DNA of 64,000 bases from Mesostigma viride (taxonomy: Eukaryota; Streptophyta; Mesostigmatophyceae; Mesostigmatales; Mesostigmataceae): assembly GCA_009746045.1 (NCBI GenBank), contig RPFO01000299.1, forward strand, positions 2,058,630 through 2,122,629. Reading direction: 5' to 3'. The notes beneath the pieces were generated by a model that was not told the DNA's origin, ran no database searches, and saw only the letters and a list, made by a program, of their open reading frames with translations. This document shows positions 12,952-24,578 of this stretch, piece after piece. How positions within the stretch are numbered: the first letter of the stretch is position 1; every line of letters begins with the position of its first letter. The translations under genes were made by a program, and so were the position numbers.

Positions 12952-13950
12952 CTAATAGCCCTGCTGCACCGCAAAATCAGCCCGCGTACGGCGGAGCATG
13001 ATGTCAGCCATGGCCCGAGTCAGCGCCACCGACAAGCGCTGACGCCAATATGACGTCCAGGTCCGCGCCGACCATGAGGCCCGCTGGCCCTCCAGGTCCA
13101 GCCGGTCCTCCCGGAGCCGGCAACACTCCTTGAAGAAGGCGGAGGTCAGGGGCCCCATGGCCCCAAACTCCTCCAGGACAATTAGGGCACCACACGATGG
13201 TGCCCGACGTCGCCGTAGGCCAGGAGCTTGGCCCGCTCCGCCCGGTCCGCCGTGTAACCTGCCGTGAGGGAGGCCCCAGCCACGTGGCTAAGAGCCAAGG
13301 GCCGCGCCACCGAAACGTCGATAAGCAGATGCCGGCCACCCCCTCAAAGTCCAGCACCACGATGTCAGGCCGGTGGTTGGGGGAATAGAAGGCAGCGCCA
13401 TCCGCATCCTCGGACCGGATGTTCGCGTGGGGGAAAACCGACCGAATCATGGCGAGCACCACCGTCAGGAGGACAGTGTGCAAATACAAATACCAATTCT
13501 GATTCTGTTGGCCCCCCATGCAGGAAAGGTAGTGAGTCCCCGTGGGATCCAGCGGCTGCCCACAGCTACCACAAGGCCGCCCGGCCGGAACAAGAGGCTG
13601 CGGGGCAAATAGCTGGTGCCGGAGCGCCACCGAGTAGTGGCTGGGAGCCAAGGCGAATGGGGGGGCCATGGGAAGAGCACGAAGGTATACGCCGAGCCCA
13701 CACTCCGCAAGGAAAGCGAGAACAGCCACGCACGTCCCTGGGCGTTGAGGTCCGCGAAAAGAGCAATCCAATCAGCCGTGTGCAGAATACCCGCGTAGGT
13801 TTTCTGGTGTTTATCGATGACGCGAGCAGGGAATGCGGCGGGAGATTGGACGGAGGCGACCGAGGGAGTGCCGCGAGGGAGGTGGCGCTGTACCGCCTGA
13901 GCGGCACGGACGGGAGAACAGGCCTGCTGGATCTCAGCATAGGCCTCCTG
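12809..13950 (-). mobile_element. REL LINE copy 2, 5'-truncated, split by a transposon
   Basis: This is the reverse complement of the 3' part of copy 1, from the tail up to the element position corresponding to about 11680 in copy 1. A further 40 bp of the same element resumes at 17254-17293 after an inserted DNA transposon. It is near identical to copy 1 with a few indels, so the copies are recent. Confidence 0.9.
12952..13950 (-). pseudogene. C-terminal REL endonuclease fragment of LINE copy 2
   Basis: It encodes the post-RT part of the LINE protein: the CCHC knuckle and PD-D nuclease region, ending at the same stop as copy 1. Several single-base changes break the frame, so it is spread over three frames. 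It lacks the RT core and all the N-terminal fingers because the copy is 5'-truncated, the usual outcome of incomplete reverse transcription. It cannot make a working enzyme. Confidence 0.85.
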
Positions 13951-14042
13951 CACATCAATCCAAAAACGCGTTTTGGTTCCCTGGTAATTATTTCAAGATA
14001 GGCTAATAGTCAGTTTGGCCTCAAATTTGGCACCAAGGTACC

Positions 14043-15030
14043 TAATCAGATATCTTATGATGCCATGTGGTCAAAAAATTTTTTGGGAGTCGGCACCATG
14101 GTAACATGGTGACATTTGCTAGCATAAAATACCGCACTTTTAGCACTTTCTGGCATGCATGCCTATATGAATGACACTAAATGAACTCAGTTGGGGCTAT
14201 AACTTTGCACATGTTATAAACACATCCCATGCAGCATGCCCACAAAGTTTCAGGCTGGTTGGATCACAAAATGGTGACAGATGCTAGCATAAATACCCCC
14301 AAAATGCAGTTTTTCAGGGTTTTCCAAGGGTTTCATCACACATATGCATATATAATGACACCAAATGAACTCAGTTGGGCGTGGAACTTTGCATATGTTC
14401 TAAACACATCCCATGCAGCATGCCCACAAAGTTTCAGGCTGGTTGGATGACAAATTGGTGACAGATGCTAGCATAAACACCACAAAAATGCAGTTTTTCA
14501 GGGTTTTCCAAGGGTTTCATCACACATATGCATATATAATGACACCAAATGAACTCAGTTGGGCGTGGAACTTTGCATATGTTCTAAACACATCCCATGC
14601 AGCATGCCCACAAAGTTTCAGGCTGGTTGGATGACAAATTGGTGACAGATGCTAGCATAAACACCACAAAAATGCAGTTTTTCAGGGTTTTCCAAGGGTT
14701 TCATCACACATTTGCATATATAATGACATCAAATGAACTCAGTTGGACCTGGGACTTGGCACATGTTCGAAACACATCCCATGCAGCCTGCCCACAAAGC
14801 TTCAGGCTGGTTGGATGACAAACTGGTGACAAATGCTAGCATAAATACCACAAAAATGCAGTTTTTCATGGTTTTTCAAGGGTTTCATCACACATGTGCA
14901 TATATAATGACATCAAATGAACTCAGTTGGACCTGGAACTTGGCACATGTTCGAAACACATCCCATGCAGCCTGCCCACAAAGCTTCAGGCTGGTTGGAT
15001 GACAAATTGGTGACAGATGCTAGCATAAAT
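14043..15030. repeat. 184-bp minisatellite, about 5 copies
   Basis: The phrase around CATCCCATGCAGC recurs at 14226, 14410, 14594, 14778 and 14962, an exact 184-bp step. The last two units share substitutions that separate them from the first three. It lies within the 13951-17253 transposon. The plus-strand open frames here are the repeat read in phase. Confidence 0.95.
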
Positions 15031-15564
15031 ACCACAGAAAAAGCAGCTTTCTATTGTTCTTACAAGGGTTTCATGGCAATCATTCCACCTTGGTGTACAG
15101 AAGGTTCCAAACAATACATCATTACATTATGCATCATATTTACAATGCAGGAAGGCATACTTGGGGGCACATGCCTATAGTACAATGCATGAATAACACA
15201 GCTCTAGCCAGCTAGCTAGCTATATAGTGGCTAATGCCACACCCGGGGGCACGTTCTCACGGCCCTGCTGCATCCTTTTCCTTTTCTTCTTCTCTGCATC
15301 TGACAGGGGCCTGGCCCCCATCTTCTCATCCACCAGCCTGGTGAGCACCCTGACGTTGGTGACTTGCGTCCGCTACCCTACCCCCATGGCACGATTGGCC
15401 TTACGCTTGGTGAAGGTGGAGGGGTGGGTGCGACAGTTGGTCTGGGTTTTCATCACCCCCTTCCTCCAGTGCATGCGTGTGCTCCAACGCCTAAGCAGAG
15501 AAGCACACACACACACATACACACACACATACACATGTATCCACCCACCCATGCATACACGTAG

Positions 15565-15783
<219 letters not shown>

Positions 15784-15795
15784 GTCATACATACC

Positions 15796-16246
15796 CTCCC
15801 TCCCTCCCTCCCTCCCTCCCTCCCTCCCTCCCTCCCTCCCTCCCTCCCTCCCTCCCTCCCTCCCTCCCTCCCCTCCCTCCTCCCTCCCTCCCTCCCTCCC
15901 TCCTCCCTCCCTCCTCCCTCCCTCCCTCCCTCCCTCCCTCCCTCCCTCCCTCCCTCCTCCCTCCCTCCCTCCCTCCCTCCCTCCCTCCCTCCTCCCTCCC
16001 TCCCTCCTCCCTCCCTCCCTCCCTCCTCCCTCCCTCCCTCCCTCCTCCCTCCCTCCCTCCCTCCCTCCCTCCCTCCCTCCCTCCCTCCCCCTCCCTCCCT
16101 CCCTCCCTCCCTCCCTCCCTCCCTCCCTCCCTCCCTCCCTCCCTCCCTCCCTCCCTCCCTCCCTCCCTCCCTCCTCCCTCCCTCCCTCCCTCCCTCCCTC
16201 CCTCCCCCTCCCTCCCTCCCTCCCTCCCTCCCTCCCCCCCTCCCTC
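15796..16246. repeat. (TCCC)n microsatellite with periodic slips
   Basis: A 450-bp pyrimidine tract of TCCC units with occasional TCC and CCCCC interruptions. It follows the ACGC tract directly, so the two form one 680-bp simple-sequence block. Confidence 0.98.
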
Positions 16247-17242
16247 ATTCATACACCCGTTCATTCATGCATGCAGCCGCTCATCATTAACACGCCTCCG
16301 TTGGGAAACTCACGGGGTATGAACTATGAAACGGGCGGTAAGAAAGGAAGAAGGAGCCGCCTCCCCAACATGCCGCCCGGCAAAGGCAGCGATGGGCCGT
16401 CCAGGAGGGAAACACTGCGCTTTGCCTTGTACGCCGGGGTGCGCAGGCGACGTGCGGGCACTGTCGCGTGTAAATTTGCCTGCCCGCCCCAGTCCTTCTC
16501 GGAACGCCTCCCCAGAGCATGCCGTCATGGTAAGAGCTCTTTTCGCCCGTCACCGGAAGCTTAAACCACAAGAATACGCCGGTTAATGACCAGAAAATGG
16601 GGGGTTGTCGACGTTATAAACCAGTAGCTGTGGTTTTTCCCGCACCCCGAGCACACTCCGGACGGGGCCAGCAAGCCCCGCCCGCAGGATAAACACCGGG
16701 CGATGTTGCTGCGCCCAAGCGAAGTCATATAGCTGCAAGAAAAGACGTAAAAGCGATTAAAAGCACGACATGCAGTGTTGCCCCTGTCAGCGCTCCTATA
16801 ATTCTCACTTTTTCGCGGAAGGGGCGTAAAAATCGGAAACGCAAAATTAAGGGAAATCCTACGCTGGGTTTCTTTGAAATGATGTAAGGAACTGGTAGAA
16901 CGTGTTCGCTTCCACCGTCAAGTAGTTTGGGCAACGAGACCTTACCTTAAAGATGCACGGGGCTGGTCGGACGGCGAGCAAAAACTGCGCCAACTGCGTG
17001 CTTGTCCTCGTTCACACCCAATACAGCAGCGTTTCGCGAGTTTTTTTGTGAATATTATTTTTCCCTATGACAATGCCGTTCGAACAAGCGAAATCCGGTA
17101 CACAATGGCTTCGTATTCCGTGAGCAATAAATTTTCAGCTACCATAGCCGTGCACACCGAATTTCAGTCAACATTGCACGCGCGCACCGAATTTCGTCAA
17201 CTTTCGCGCGGGAATTACCGGGGAACCTACCGGCGCTGCGCC
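16247..17242. other. Right arm of the 3.3-kb transposon, no gene recognised
   Basis: Mixed-composition DNA with only short unrelated open frames. The last 100 bp repeats a phrase around GCACCGAATTT near 17155 and 17184, consistent with subterminal repeats of a transposon. I see no coding gene. Confidence 0.6.
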
Positions 17243-17253
17243 GGATTGATGTG

Positions 17254-17293
17254 TGGATGGCAGTGACGAAGGGCAAGGGGTTGCTGGGGTCCA
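17254..17293 (-). mobile_element. Displaced 40-bp piece of LINE copy 2
   Basis: It matches 18436-18472 with three substitutions and continues LINE copy 2 across the transposon insertion. It is cut at 17293 by the tail of LINE copy 3, which shows the order of events: copy 2 first, then two later insertions into it. Confidence 0.8.
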
Positions 17294-18735
17294 TATTATA
17301 TATTTTAAAAATATAATTACTTACAGCAGAGTGAAATCACTCAAACCAAAGCAAACGCCCAGCTATAAACCTATATACAGAGCCATGTCAAAGCTCTATA
17401 CTACGATAAGACCAATGGAAACGCCTAACGGGAGGAACCTAATAGCCCTGCTGCACCGCAAAATCAGCCCGCGTACGGCGGAGCATGATGTCCGCCATGG
17501 CCCGAGTCAGCGCCACCGACAAGCGCTGACGCCAATATGACGTCCAGGTCCGCGCCGACCATGGGGCCCGCTGGCCCTCCAGGTCCAGCCGGTCCTCCCG
17601 GAGCCGGCAACACTCCTTGAAGAAGGCGGAGGTCAGGGGCCCCATGGCCCCAAACTCCTCCAGGACAAAGGGCACCACACGATGGTGCCCGACGTCGCCG
17701 TAGGCCAGGAGCTTGGCCCGCTCCGCCCGGTCCGCCGTGTAACCTGCCGTGAGGGAGGCCCCAGCCACGTGGCTAAGAGCCAAGGGCCGCGCCACCGAAA
17801 CGTCAATAAGCAGATGCCGGCCACCCCCCTCAAAGTCCAGCACCACGATGTCAGGCCGGTGGTTGGGGGAATAGAAGGCAGCGCCATCCGCATCCTCGGA
17901 CCGGATGTTCGCGTGGGGGAAAACCGACCGAATCATGGCGAGCACCACCGTCAGGAGGACAGTGTGCAAATACAAATACCAATTCTGATTCTGTTGGCCC
18001 CCCATGCAGGCAAGGTAGTGAGTCCCCGTGGGATCCAGCGGCTGCCCACAGCTACCACAAGGCCGCCCGGCCGGAACAAGAGGCTGCGGGGCAAATAGCT
18101 GGTGCCGGAGCGCCACCGAGTAGTGGCTGGGAGCCAAGGCGAATGGGGGGGCCATGGGAAGAGCACGAAGGTACGCCGAGCCCACACTCCGCAAGGAAAG
18201 CGAGAACAGCCACGCACGTCCCTGGGCGTTGAGGTCCGCGAAAAGAGCAATCCAATCAGCCGTGTGCAGAATACCCGCGTAGGTTTTCTGGTGTTTATCG
18301 ATGACGCGAGCAGGGAATGCGGCGGGAGATTGAACGGAGGCGACCGAGGGAGTGCCGCGAGGGAGGTGGCGCTGTACCGCCTGAGCGGCACGGACGGGAG
18401 AACAGGCCTGCTGGATCTCAGCATAGGCCTCCTGGATGGCGGTGACGAAGGGCAAAGGGCTGCTGGGGTCCAGGAGGTCAGGCGCTGCCGTTGCCAAAAG
18501 GGGCAGGAGCCGGCAGCTTTCCGCCCACGACTGAGCGACGGAGCCCAAAAAGGCTGCTGGGGCCAGCCGGGCGGCACGAGTCAGACCGCAGCCACCCATC
18601 CGTGCAGGCAGGGAGGCAATGCGAATAGCATGTGGCGGGAGGTCGGGGCCCGGGACCAGCTGCGCCAAGGCCGACTGGATGCGTTCGTCGTGGCCCTCGG
18701 CGGCCAGCCGGACCTGAGACGGAAGAGCGCCCCGG
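17294..18735 (-). mobile_element. REL LINE copy 3, 5'-truncated
   Basis: The reverse complement of copy 1 from its tail to about position 11377. It is inserted into the remnant of copy 2 at 17293. Its 5' edge abuts the A/T tail of a fourth fragment at 18736. Sequence identity to copy 1 is very high. Confidence 0.9.
17439..18668 (-). CDS. LINE copy 3 C-terminal half: post-RT region, CCHC knuckle and REL endonuclease
   Basis: An open frame of 409 codons equals the C-terminal part of the copy 1 protein, with no frame break. It has the Cys-x2-Cys-x9-His-x3-Cys knuckle, then PDIVVLDF and LIDVSV of the restriction-like nuclease, and ends QQGY-stop. The first Met is internal to the ancestral protein, so this is a 5'-truncated gene, not a designed start. 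Its open frame shows that the same stretch in copy 1 is read correctly. No promoter is likely to survive in this truncated copy. Confidence 0.75.
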   Translation of the reverse strand: MAQLVPGPDLPPHAIRIASLPARMGGCGLTRAARLAPAAFLGSVAQSWAESCRLLPLLATAAPDLLDPSSPLPFVTAIQEAYAEIQQACSPVRAAQAVQRHLPRGTPSVASVQSPAAFPARVIDKHQKTYAGILHTADWIALFADLNAQGRAWLFSLSLRSVGSAYLRALPMAPPFALAPSHYSVALRHQLFAPQPLVPAGRPCGSCGQPLDPTGTHYLACMGGQQNQNWYLYLHTVLLTVVLAMIRSVFPHANIRSEDADGAAFYSPNHRPDIVVLDFEGGGRHLLIDVSVARPLALSHVAGASLTAGYTADRAERAKLLAYGDVGHHRVVPFVLEEFGAMGPLTSAFFKECCRLREDRLDLEGQRAPWSARTWTSYWRQRLSVALTRAMADIMLRRTRADFAVQQGY

Positions 18736-18843
18736 ATATATATTAAAAATATAATTACTTACAGCAGAGTGAAATCACTCAAACCAAAGCAAACGCCCAG
18801 CTATAAACCTATATACAGAGCCATGTCAAAGCTCTATACTACG
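18736..18843 (-). mobile_element. REL LINE copy 4, only the last ~105 bp
   Basis: It holds the A/T tail and most of the 3' UTR in the same orientation as copies 2 and 3, ending at CTATACTACGA. It is followed by ATTACTTACATATATATTA, which looks like part of yet another tail. Confidence 0.82.
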
Positions 18844-19120
18844 AATTACTTACATATATATTATAGCCCCTCATTGAGTGATGGGGCCGTGTGGGGTACC
18901 GGGGAGCCATTCTTGAGTGATGATGGTTGAGTGATAAATTGAGTGATAAAATATTGGGGTTTTGGTTTGCTACTGACATCTGTCACAGTGCAGCCACGCC
19001 TTCCCGACCCCTGCCAACCCTGGCTCAGGGGTCGCGGGGCTTTAGGATGCCCTAGAAATGCTGGCATCCGTCACCGGTCACACAAAAACCACACCGCGTC
19101 AACGTGCGAGGGTGTGTATG
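18844..19120. other. Intergenic, nothing recognised
   Basis: The phrase TTGAGTGAT recurs four times around 18870-18950. Otherwise the stretch is unique sequence without a convincing open frame. Confidence 0.5.
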
Positions 19121-19187
19121 GAATAGGCAAAATTGCTCAGAGATTTTAAAGGTAGTTCTATACTTATCTGAGCAATTTTGCCTATTC
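19121..19187. repeat. 20-bp perfect inverted repeat with 27-bp loop
   Basis: Arms GAATAGGCAAAATTGCTCAG (19121-19140) and its exact reverse complement (19168-19187). It lies just beyond the last viral gene, so it may mark the viral end, a transcription-end hairpin, or a small foldback element. Confidence 0.85.
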
Positions 19188-19296
19188 TGACAGAACCATC
19201 AACCACCAACCCAACCACGCCACACGCCAAAACACACGCCTGATCGCCTGCGCGTTCCTGCGGATTCCTGCGCCGTCGCGGGAGAGGAGCGGGGTG

Positions 19297-19674
19297 TCAA
19301 TCGCCTCTCAGGAGCTGCAGTCGTTCCTTCACTTGGTCAAACGTCAAAGAGGAAATGGATTGTCTGCCGGTGACGCAGCCGGCCATTATGGATACAACGA
19401 CCAAGTCCTCGCACGCCTTGATAATTTCGTCAAGAGTCGCGTCGTCTTCCAAGGCGCACACAGCAGCCGACGAGAATATGCGTGGATCCTCTATGTGGTC
19501 TAATTCGACATTGTAATTGTCCTCGTACGGGTCGGGCTTTCCGGCGACGGTGCAAGAAACTCGCGCGACTTCTGCGGCGTTGACGGACCGTCGCGTGCCG
19601 CTCTGGATGTACCCGCCACTGCCCGGTTTGCAGGCCTCGATGCAATTGAGAATGTCATTCATGGTTATGAACAT
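19297..19674 (-). CDS. Hypothetical PLV-region protein, 125 aa
   Basis: The frame is intact from the ATG at 19674. The product is acidic in its middle (a run with Asp, Glu and Pro around residues 46-65) and has a hydrophobic helix-like stretch around residues 88-102. No signal peptide or known motif is visible. It is the last gene before the 19121-19187 hairpin, 92 nt downstream of its neighbour and on the same strand, so it was probably a late viral gene of unknown role. I do not recognise the family. Confidence 0.55.
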   Translation of the reverse strand: MFITMNDILNCIEACKPGSGGYIQSGTRRSVNAAEVARVSCTVAGKPDPYEDNYNVELDHIEDPRIFSSAAVCALEDDATLDEIIKACEDLVVVSIMAGCVTGRQSISSLTFDQVKERLQLLRGD

Positions 19675-19765
19675 GTTGGAATGTTATGAATTCGTGTAAG
19701 ATAATTTATTGATCAATTCAATAATAGATGCCAATGACACTGAGCCATCACGCGTTAAATTCTGT

Positions 19766-20282
19766 CTACTTGTGATGGCACTTGCAATCGTCGAATCCGC
19801 GAATCTTCTCAAAACGTAAGACACACACAAACGACCTGAAACTCCCTACTGGTTTATAGTTGTCGGTATCCTCTGCCTCTCTATCAATGTGAACTAGACC
19901 GATCACTAGCTGTCCTCCGTGCCTGAACAGGTATGGGTCCTTGAGGTTGAAGAATGAATGCGAATTGATCGAGAATTCGTATAGAGGAATCCCTTCTCCG
20001 CCAATTTCCATTTGTTCTGTGCATAGGACGACGCATTCCCCTGGATTTTGCTCACCACCCAAAAAACTAGGAGACCCTAGACCGATTATCTTGTAATCGT
20101 CGCGGTTTTCGACGAAATCAAATCCCGCCCAATGAGCGCCCCCGCGCCATGTGCTGTCAATGACAGCTAGGTGCACGTGGGTCTGGTTTGATGTTGAAAT
20201 AACACAACCCTGTTCTGCCGTCAATAGTCGGTGTCATTCCTTTAAAGTCGACAACAAACTGGTAGAATGTTGGATAATCCAT
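19766..20282 (-). pseudogene. Hypothetical PLV-region protein, about 170 aa, one frameshift
   Basis: The ATG at 20282 opens a frame beginning MDYPTFYQFVVDF, which stops after about 40 codons. The neighbouring frame continues from about 20200 to the stop at 19766 with protein-like composition (many Gly, Phe and aromatic residues, and a C-terminal CKC). One indel near 20175-20215 would rejoin them. The predicted fold looks mostly beta, and its place next to the fibre gene suggests a virion or attachment-related part, but that is inference. No family recognised. Confidence 0.5.
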
Positions 20283-20327
20283 GGCTTTATTACAACTTAT
20301 AAGAGATAATAGTTCTAGTTTCTAACT

Positions 20328-23300
20328 CTACGCCGGAGGCGGCGAGTACGTGAACGTCAGCTGGTTCGCGGCGATGTTCAGCTTTCCGGACGATGTCTGA
20401 GCCGCGCCGGCCGCCACATTCACAGTCGTGGGCGAGTAGGCGATCGTGGGCGTGACCGTGATCGTGTACGTGGTTCCGCTGCCAGAGAAAGCCGTGACGG
20501 ACCCGTTGGTCACCGCGACGTCCCCGGACGTGAAGCCCGTGACGGATTCGGAGAAGGTGGCGGTCACGGAGACGGGGCTGGTCGTCGGGGTCGCGGTGGA
20601 AGTGGTCAGGCCGACGGTGAGACGAATCGTCTGCGGAGTCCCCCACTTGTTCACGAGGTATCCGCGGATCAGCTCCAACTCGTCGGAGGTCTTGGCGGTT
20701 TTGTAGATGAGGATCTCGCCGATCCACCCGTCGAAGGCGCGGACCGCGTTATTCGAATCGCCGCCGATGGCGAGATTGCCTGTGAACGTTCCTGGATCTG
20801 ACCCGCCAGCCGCGTCTGTGGTACGCCCGTCGAATCTGGTTGTGCAAGTGTTCGATACCGTGTCCACCGAAAGTGCGAGGACGTGCTGCGAGTCGTCGAA
20901 AAAATTATGTCTTACGGCCATCGAGACATATACCTGGGTTGTCCCAGGACCCTGTGTCACGGCTACGACGTTACCTGGCCCTGTGCATGGTATGGTAACT
21001 TAAGGGGACGGGACACCCCCGAATTTTTTGGCGCCAAAAAATTCGCGCCGGAGCCGAAGGTCACAAATTTCACGTGCACGGTGCGCGCACCCCTTGCGGA
21101 AGTGGCCATGGCGACTGCGTTCAGGCGAAACTACCGCACTAGGGCAGGCGAAATGCAAAAATTTTACTCGAATCTAAAAGGAGATGAGTTTATGATGTTA
21201 GTTTGCGGCGGAAATCAGCTGGTTTACAATATCGCTGTTGTTTTTTTATGCCATCGGCATGGGGGGTAATCTGAATTTTTTGGTCGCGCGGAATGAAATA
21301 GAATTTATGATAGCGGCTGTAAAATAGCGGTTTTGGGGGCTGTTCTGACCTTGAAGCAGGCATTAATATCGGTTGCATCGAATTCTAAACCGAGCTGGTG
21401 CTTTTTGCCAGATTTTCGGCCATTATCGGTAAGTAATTGTTCAGACCTGCGCAGTGCGTGTCTGACCTGTCCATGGAAGAACGGCTGTTGTTGCGCGCCT
21501 GGGCGAGGGATTTACGAGGGCAAGGTACAGATTTGTCGCGAACGTTATCTGCTATCGGTGCTTTCTTCTATGAGCTCATCGTTCGAGGTTTTTTGCGTTC
21601 TTTTTGGGCAGTTTCCGCCAGCTAGCTCGCCGTCGCTTGCCGTTGTGTTGTCGAATACCTGGCAGCTTTAGATTGTTTTCGTTGATGTCGTGATCAGGGC
21701 CGCTTCAGTCGCAGCCTATAGCTCTTCGGGAAGGTATAAGGCATTTCATAAAACGTGTTCTGGCAAGGATGTTGTGCGTATGGACGCTTCTTGTTGTTTG
21801 AGAGTGACGCACTCCTCACAGGCCGCAGCGGCATCACAGCGCTCATGCGGTGAAGGGCCGCCAATGGTTTCTTTGCATTTTATCGTGCAGGGATGGAAGT
21901 GTTATAGTGATGATGATGTTGGAGATATTGCATTTGTGTGACTGCATGTAGATAGCTGGCACCAATGGTTGTTTGAGCTTTCCTTTGTTATGATGATGTG
22001 ACAAGACTACAATGTGCTGAGCCAACCATGGTTGACATGCATGACTGCATGCAAGCTATATATACCATGTTCTTACTTGGTTCCTTGCCCTCCATAGTCC
22101 CAGTTTGTCATCCATGCCGGGGAGGACAGTTTAGGAGGTGTTGTTGTGTTGATTAGCTTGGTTGGCATCAACCTTACACTCTAACCTGGGAGAAACATAG
22201 GAAATGCCGCTTAGGCATGTTAGGGCTACCATCGTCAAGGCTATGCACATATTTACAAGGCTGGCCATGCTGGAGGGATGATGAAGACATATGAGGTGCG
22301 TGGCCACCCCTTTGTACTTTGTAAACATACTCTGCATGGTTTTGGTGCATGTTGGATGGCATATTAAGTGGCACTGTGGGGTTACTAACTTACTGAGTGG
22401 TCCTTAGCGCCTTGTCATGTGGTCATATAGGAAACCCATCAACTTGAGCAGTTCTTGTCGCAATGACCCCCCACATTGAGCATGCGTTGCCGTCAGCGTG
22501 CAAGAGTTGATTATGTGTGCTTTGGTCAGTTTGCAGATGTCTTTGATGAAGAAGGAGGTGCTAGTGTGGCTAAATGGTTACTCTAATTTCCTTGTAGCGT
22601 CTACATGGGTGGCCGTCTTGGAATGGTTGTAACTTGGGCAGTTCTTGTCAGAATGGCGTCAAACCTTGAACATAGGAGGTACCATATGTGCAGAGAATGG
22701 TAGTATGTGGTTTGGCCAGTTTTCATGAGGCTTAGATGTATAAAGGGGTGTTAGTGTGGTTAAATACTAGCTAAAACCTCCCTTAGCTTCGTCACAGGTG
22801 GCAATCTAGGAATATCCATCAAATAGGGCTGCGCTTGTCAGAATGACCTGAAAATTTGGGGCTGCATGTCCCCCAACCTCTAGTATTTGGGAATATATGA
22901 TTTGGCCCTATTCCATGTGTTTATGATTTGATAATTTTTTTTTTCATTAAAAAAGTACCCTTTTTGCGGGAAAATCCATCAATGTGTGTAAACATGATTA
23001 TTTTGTGCTCAAAATTAGGTAGCATTTCTCAAAAGTCAGGGAACTATATGGGAATATATGATTTGGTCCCAATATGTTTGCCCACTGCCCTAGGAAAAAT
23101 GTGACTAGAATAGCGTCTTTTTCTATTTTTAGCGCGTTACCGGTGCCCTGTGGGGGCTAGTACCCCCCCCAAGTGGCTGGAAAATTTTTTTTTTATCATA
23201 TTAATGGTCCCCAATCATCATTGGATTTTTAGCACATGCATAGGTATGGTTTCCAGAAAAGTGCCCTTTAGGGGTGTCCCCTCCCCTTAACCGATTCGCT

Positions 23301-24350
23301 CTCGCCGAGGTCGTGCTTCCAAACATGAATCCTCTGATATAGTCCGTGGTCCCGGGGTTGTTGGTGTCGGGGTACGTAGCCGTTATCAACTGTTTGGCGA
23401 CTATCACCACAGACGACTTGGTCCCGATAGATCCCCAGAATGTGGAGGAGGACGAGGTCAGAAGTCCCGAGCGGCTGTTGATGAAGCGGAGGGACGTCTT
23501 CCCGTTTAGCTCGGTGGTGTCCAATATCGGGCGCTTACCCGAGGTGCCCTGCGACACGTGATACCCCGATGCCAGGTTCTTCTTGTCATTCATCCGCGCC
23601 ACGTTCCCTCCCGCGGTGCTCTGGACGGCGGTGCCCCCCGTGTCGCTGAACAGGGTGGTGCCGTCCGACGGGTCGTACCAGGCGTACAGCGCTGGGTCGG
23701 CGGCTGGGTCGTACGAGTACGTGAATGAAAGCGTGTTGGATGCCGTGTTGCCATTCCCACTTGATGCATCTATCACTGTGTTTGCGCCCACGTTTACACT
23801 TGTAGTCAAGTTTGCCATGGTCGGAGTGACGTCGAACGTGTACGAATTCCCGCTCCCAAGCAGGTTGGAGGCGGTCCCGTTGGTCACGGTGATGTCGCCT
23901 AACGCGAACCCCGTGATAGGTGTGCTGAATTACGTGGCGGACACGTTCACTGGGATCGAGGATGGCGTCGAGCCCGCGTTTGTCGCGAGAGTTGGAGGTG
24001 GCGAATACGTGAAGACTAGCGGAGTTGCGGCTCTGTTCGGGCCCCCCTTCGCGTTGACCACCGCCCCTGCTCCGACGCCTACTGTGGTCGGCGAATAAGC
24101 GGTCGTGGGCGTCACTTGGAAGGAGTACGACGCCCCGCTGCCGGTCAGGTTGGCGATGGCCCCGTTGATCGACGATGATAATATCGTCCAAGGCGAACCC
24201 CGTGACCGGCTGGCTGAACGTCGCTGTAACTGTAATTGGAGACGTGATAGGATGTGTTCCGGCTGTAGTCGTTAAGTTAATTATGGAAGGCGCATGGACG
24301 CGCTTCTTTTTATTGATTAAAGCAGGACAGACACCGTAATCAAAAGACAT
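20328..24350 (-). pseudogene. PLV fibre/attachment-like protein: Ig-like repeats plus LamG-type lectin domain, interrupted
   Basis: The reading starts at the ATG at 24350. Two bacterial-type Ig-like repeats (pattern SPI/VxVxATFSxPVTGF then TVTNGxxxxLxGSGxxY) occupy 24270-23690. A concanavalin/LamG-like lectin domain follows (ALYAWYDPSDG near 23690; DGWIGEILIYKTAKTSDEL near 20720). A third Ig-like repeat lies at 20620-20330, ending in a Pro-rich tail. A 2,283-bp transposon (21004-23286) sits within the lectin domain. Extra frame changes occur near 24180, 23930 and just after the insertion. Such lectin/Ig proteins serve as receptor-binding fibres in PLVs and virophages. This copy is inactive. 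Confidence 0.7.
21004..23286. mobile_element. TTAA-flanked non-autonomous transposon (piggyBac-like), 2,283 bp
   Basis: TTAA lies on both sides (21000-21003 and 23287-23290). The terminal inverted repeats are GGGGACGGGACACCCC at the left and GGGGAGGGGACACCCC read inward from the right, 16 bp with one mismatch. The interior has no transposase-size frame. It holds four diverged ~120-bp units (about 22380-22860) with the phrase CTTGTCAGAATG. TTAA target choice is the hallmark of piggyBac; the TIR bases are not the classic CCC-type, so the family is inferred from the TSD alone. Confidence 0.85.
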
Positions 24351-24578
24351 GCTGCTGACATACTACATAAAACGATACTATTTTTTAGAACCTGGCACAG
24401 GATACTGAAACTTGGGCTCCATCAAGAGCCCTTTCCTGGCCGGCAACCCGATCGCCGTGCCTTTGTCAGCCATCGAAGGTGTGTCAAAAATCAAAGTGAC
24501 TCTACTAAAAGGATTTGCGGTATATCGCGGATCTTTGAGATACTCCATCAAGCGCTATACAGTAACCATCAGAGATTT
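24351..24578. other. Spacer between capsid and fibre genes
   Basis: About 230 bp with no open frame. A/T-rich just upstream of the fibre ATG, so it may carry the fibre promoter. Confidence 0.4.
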
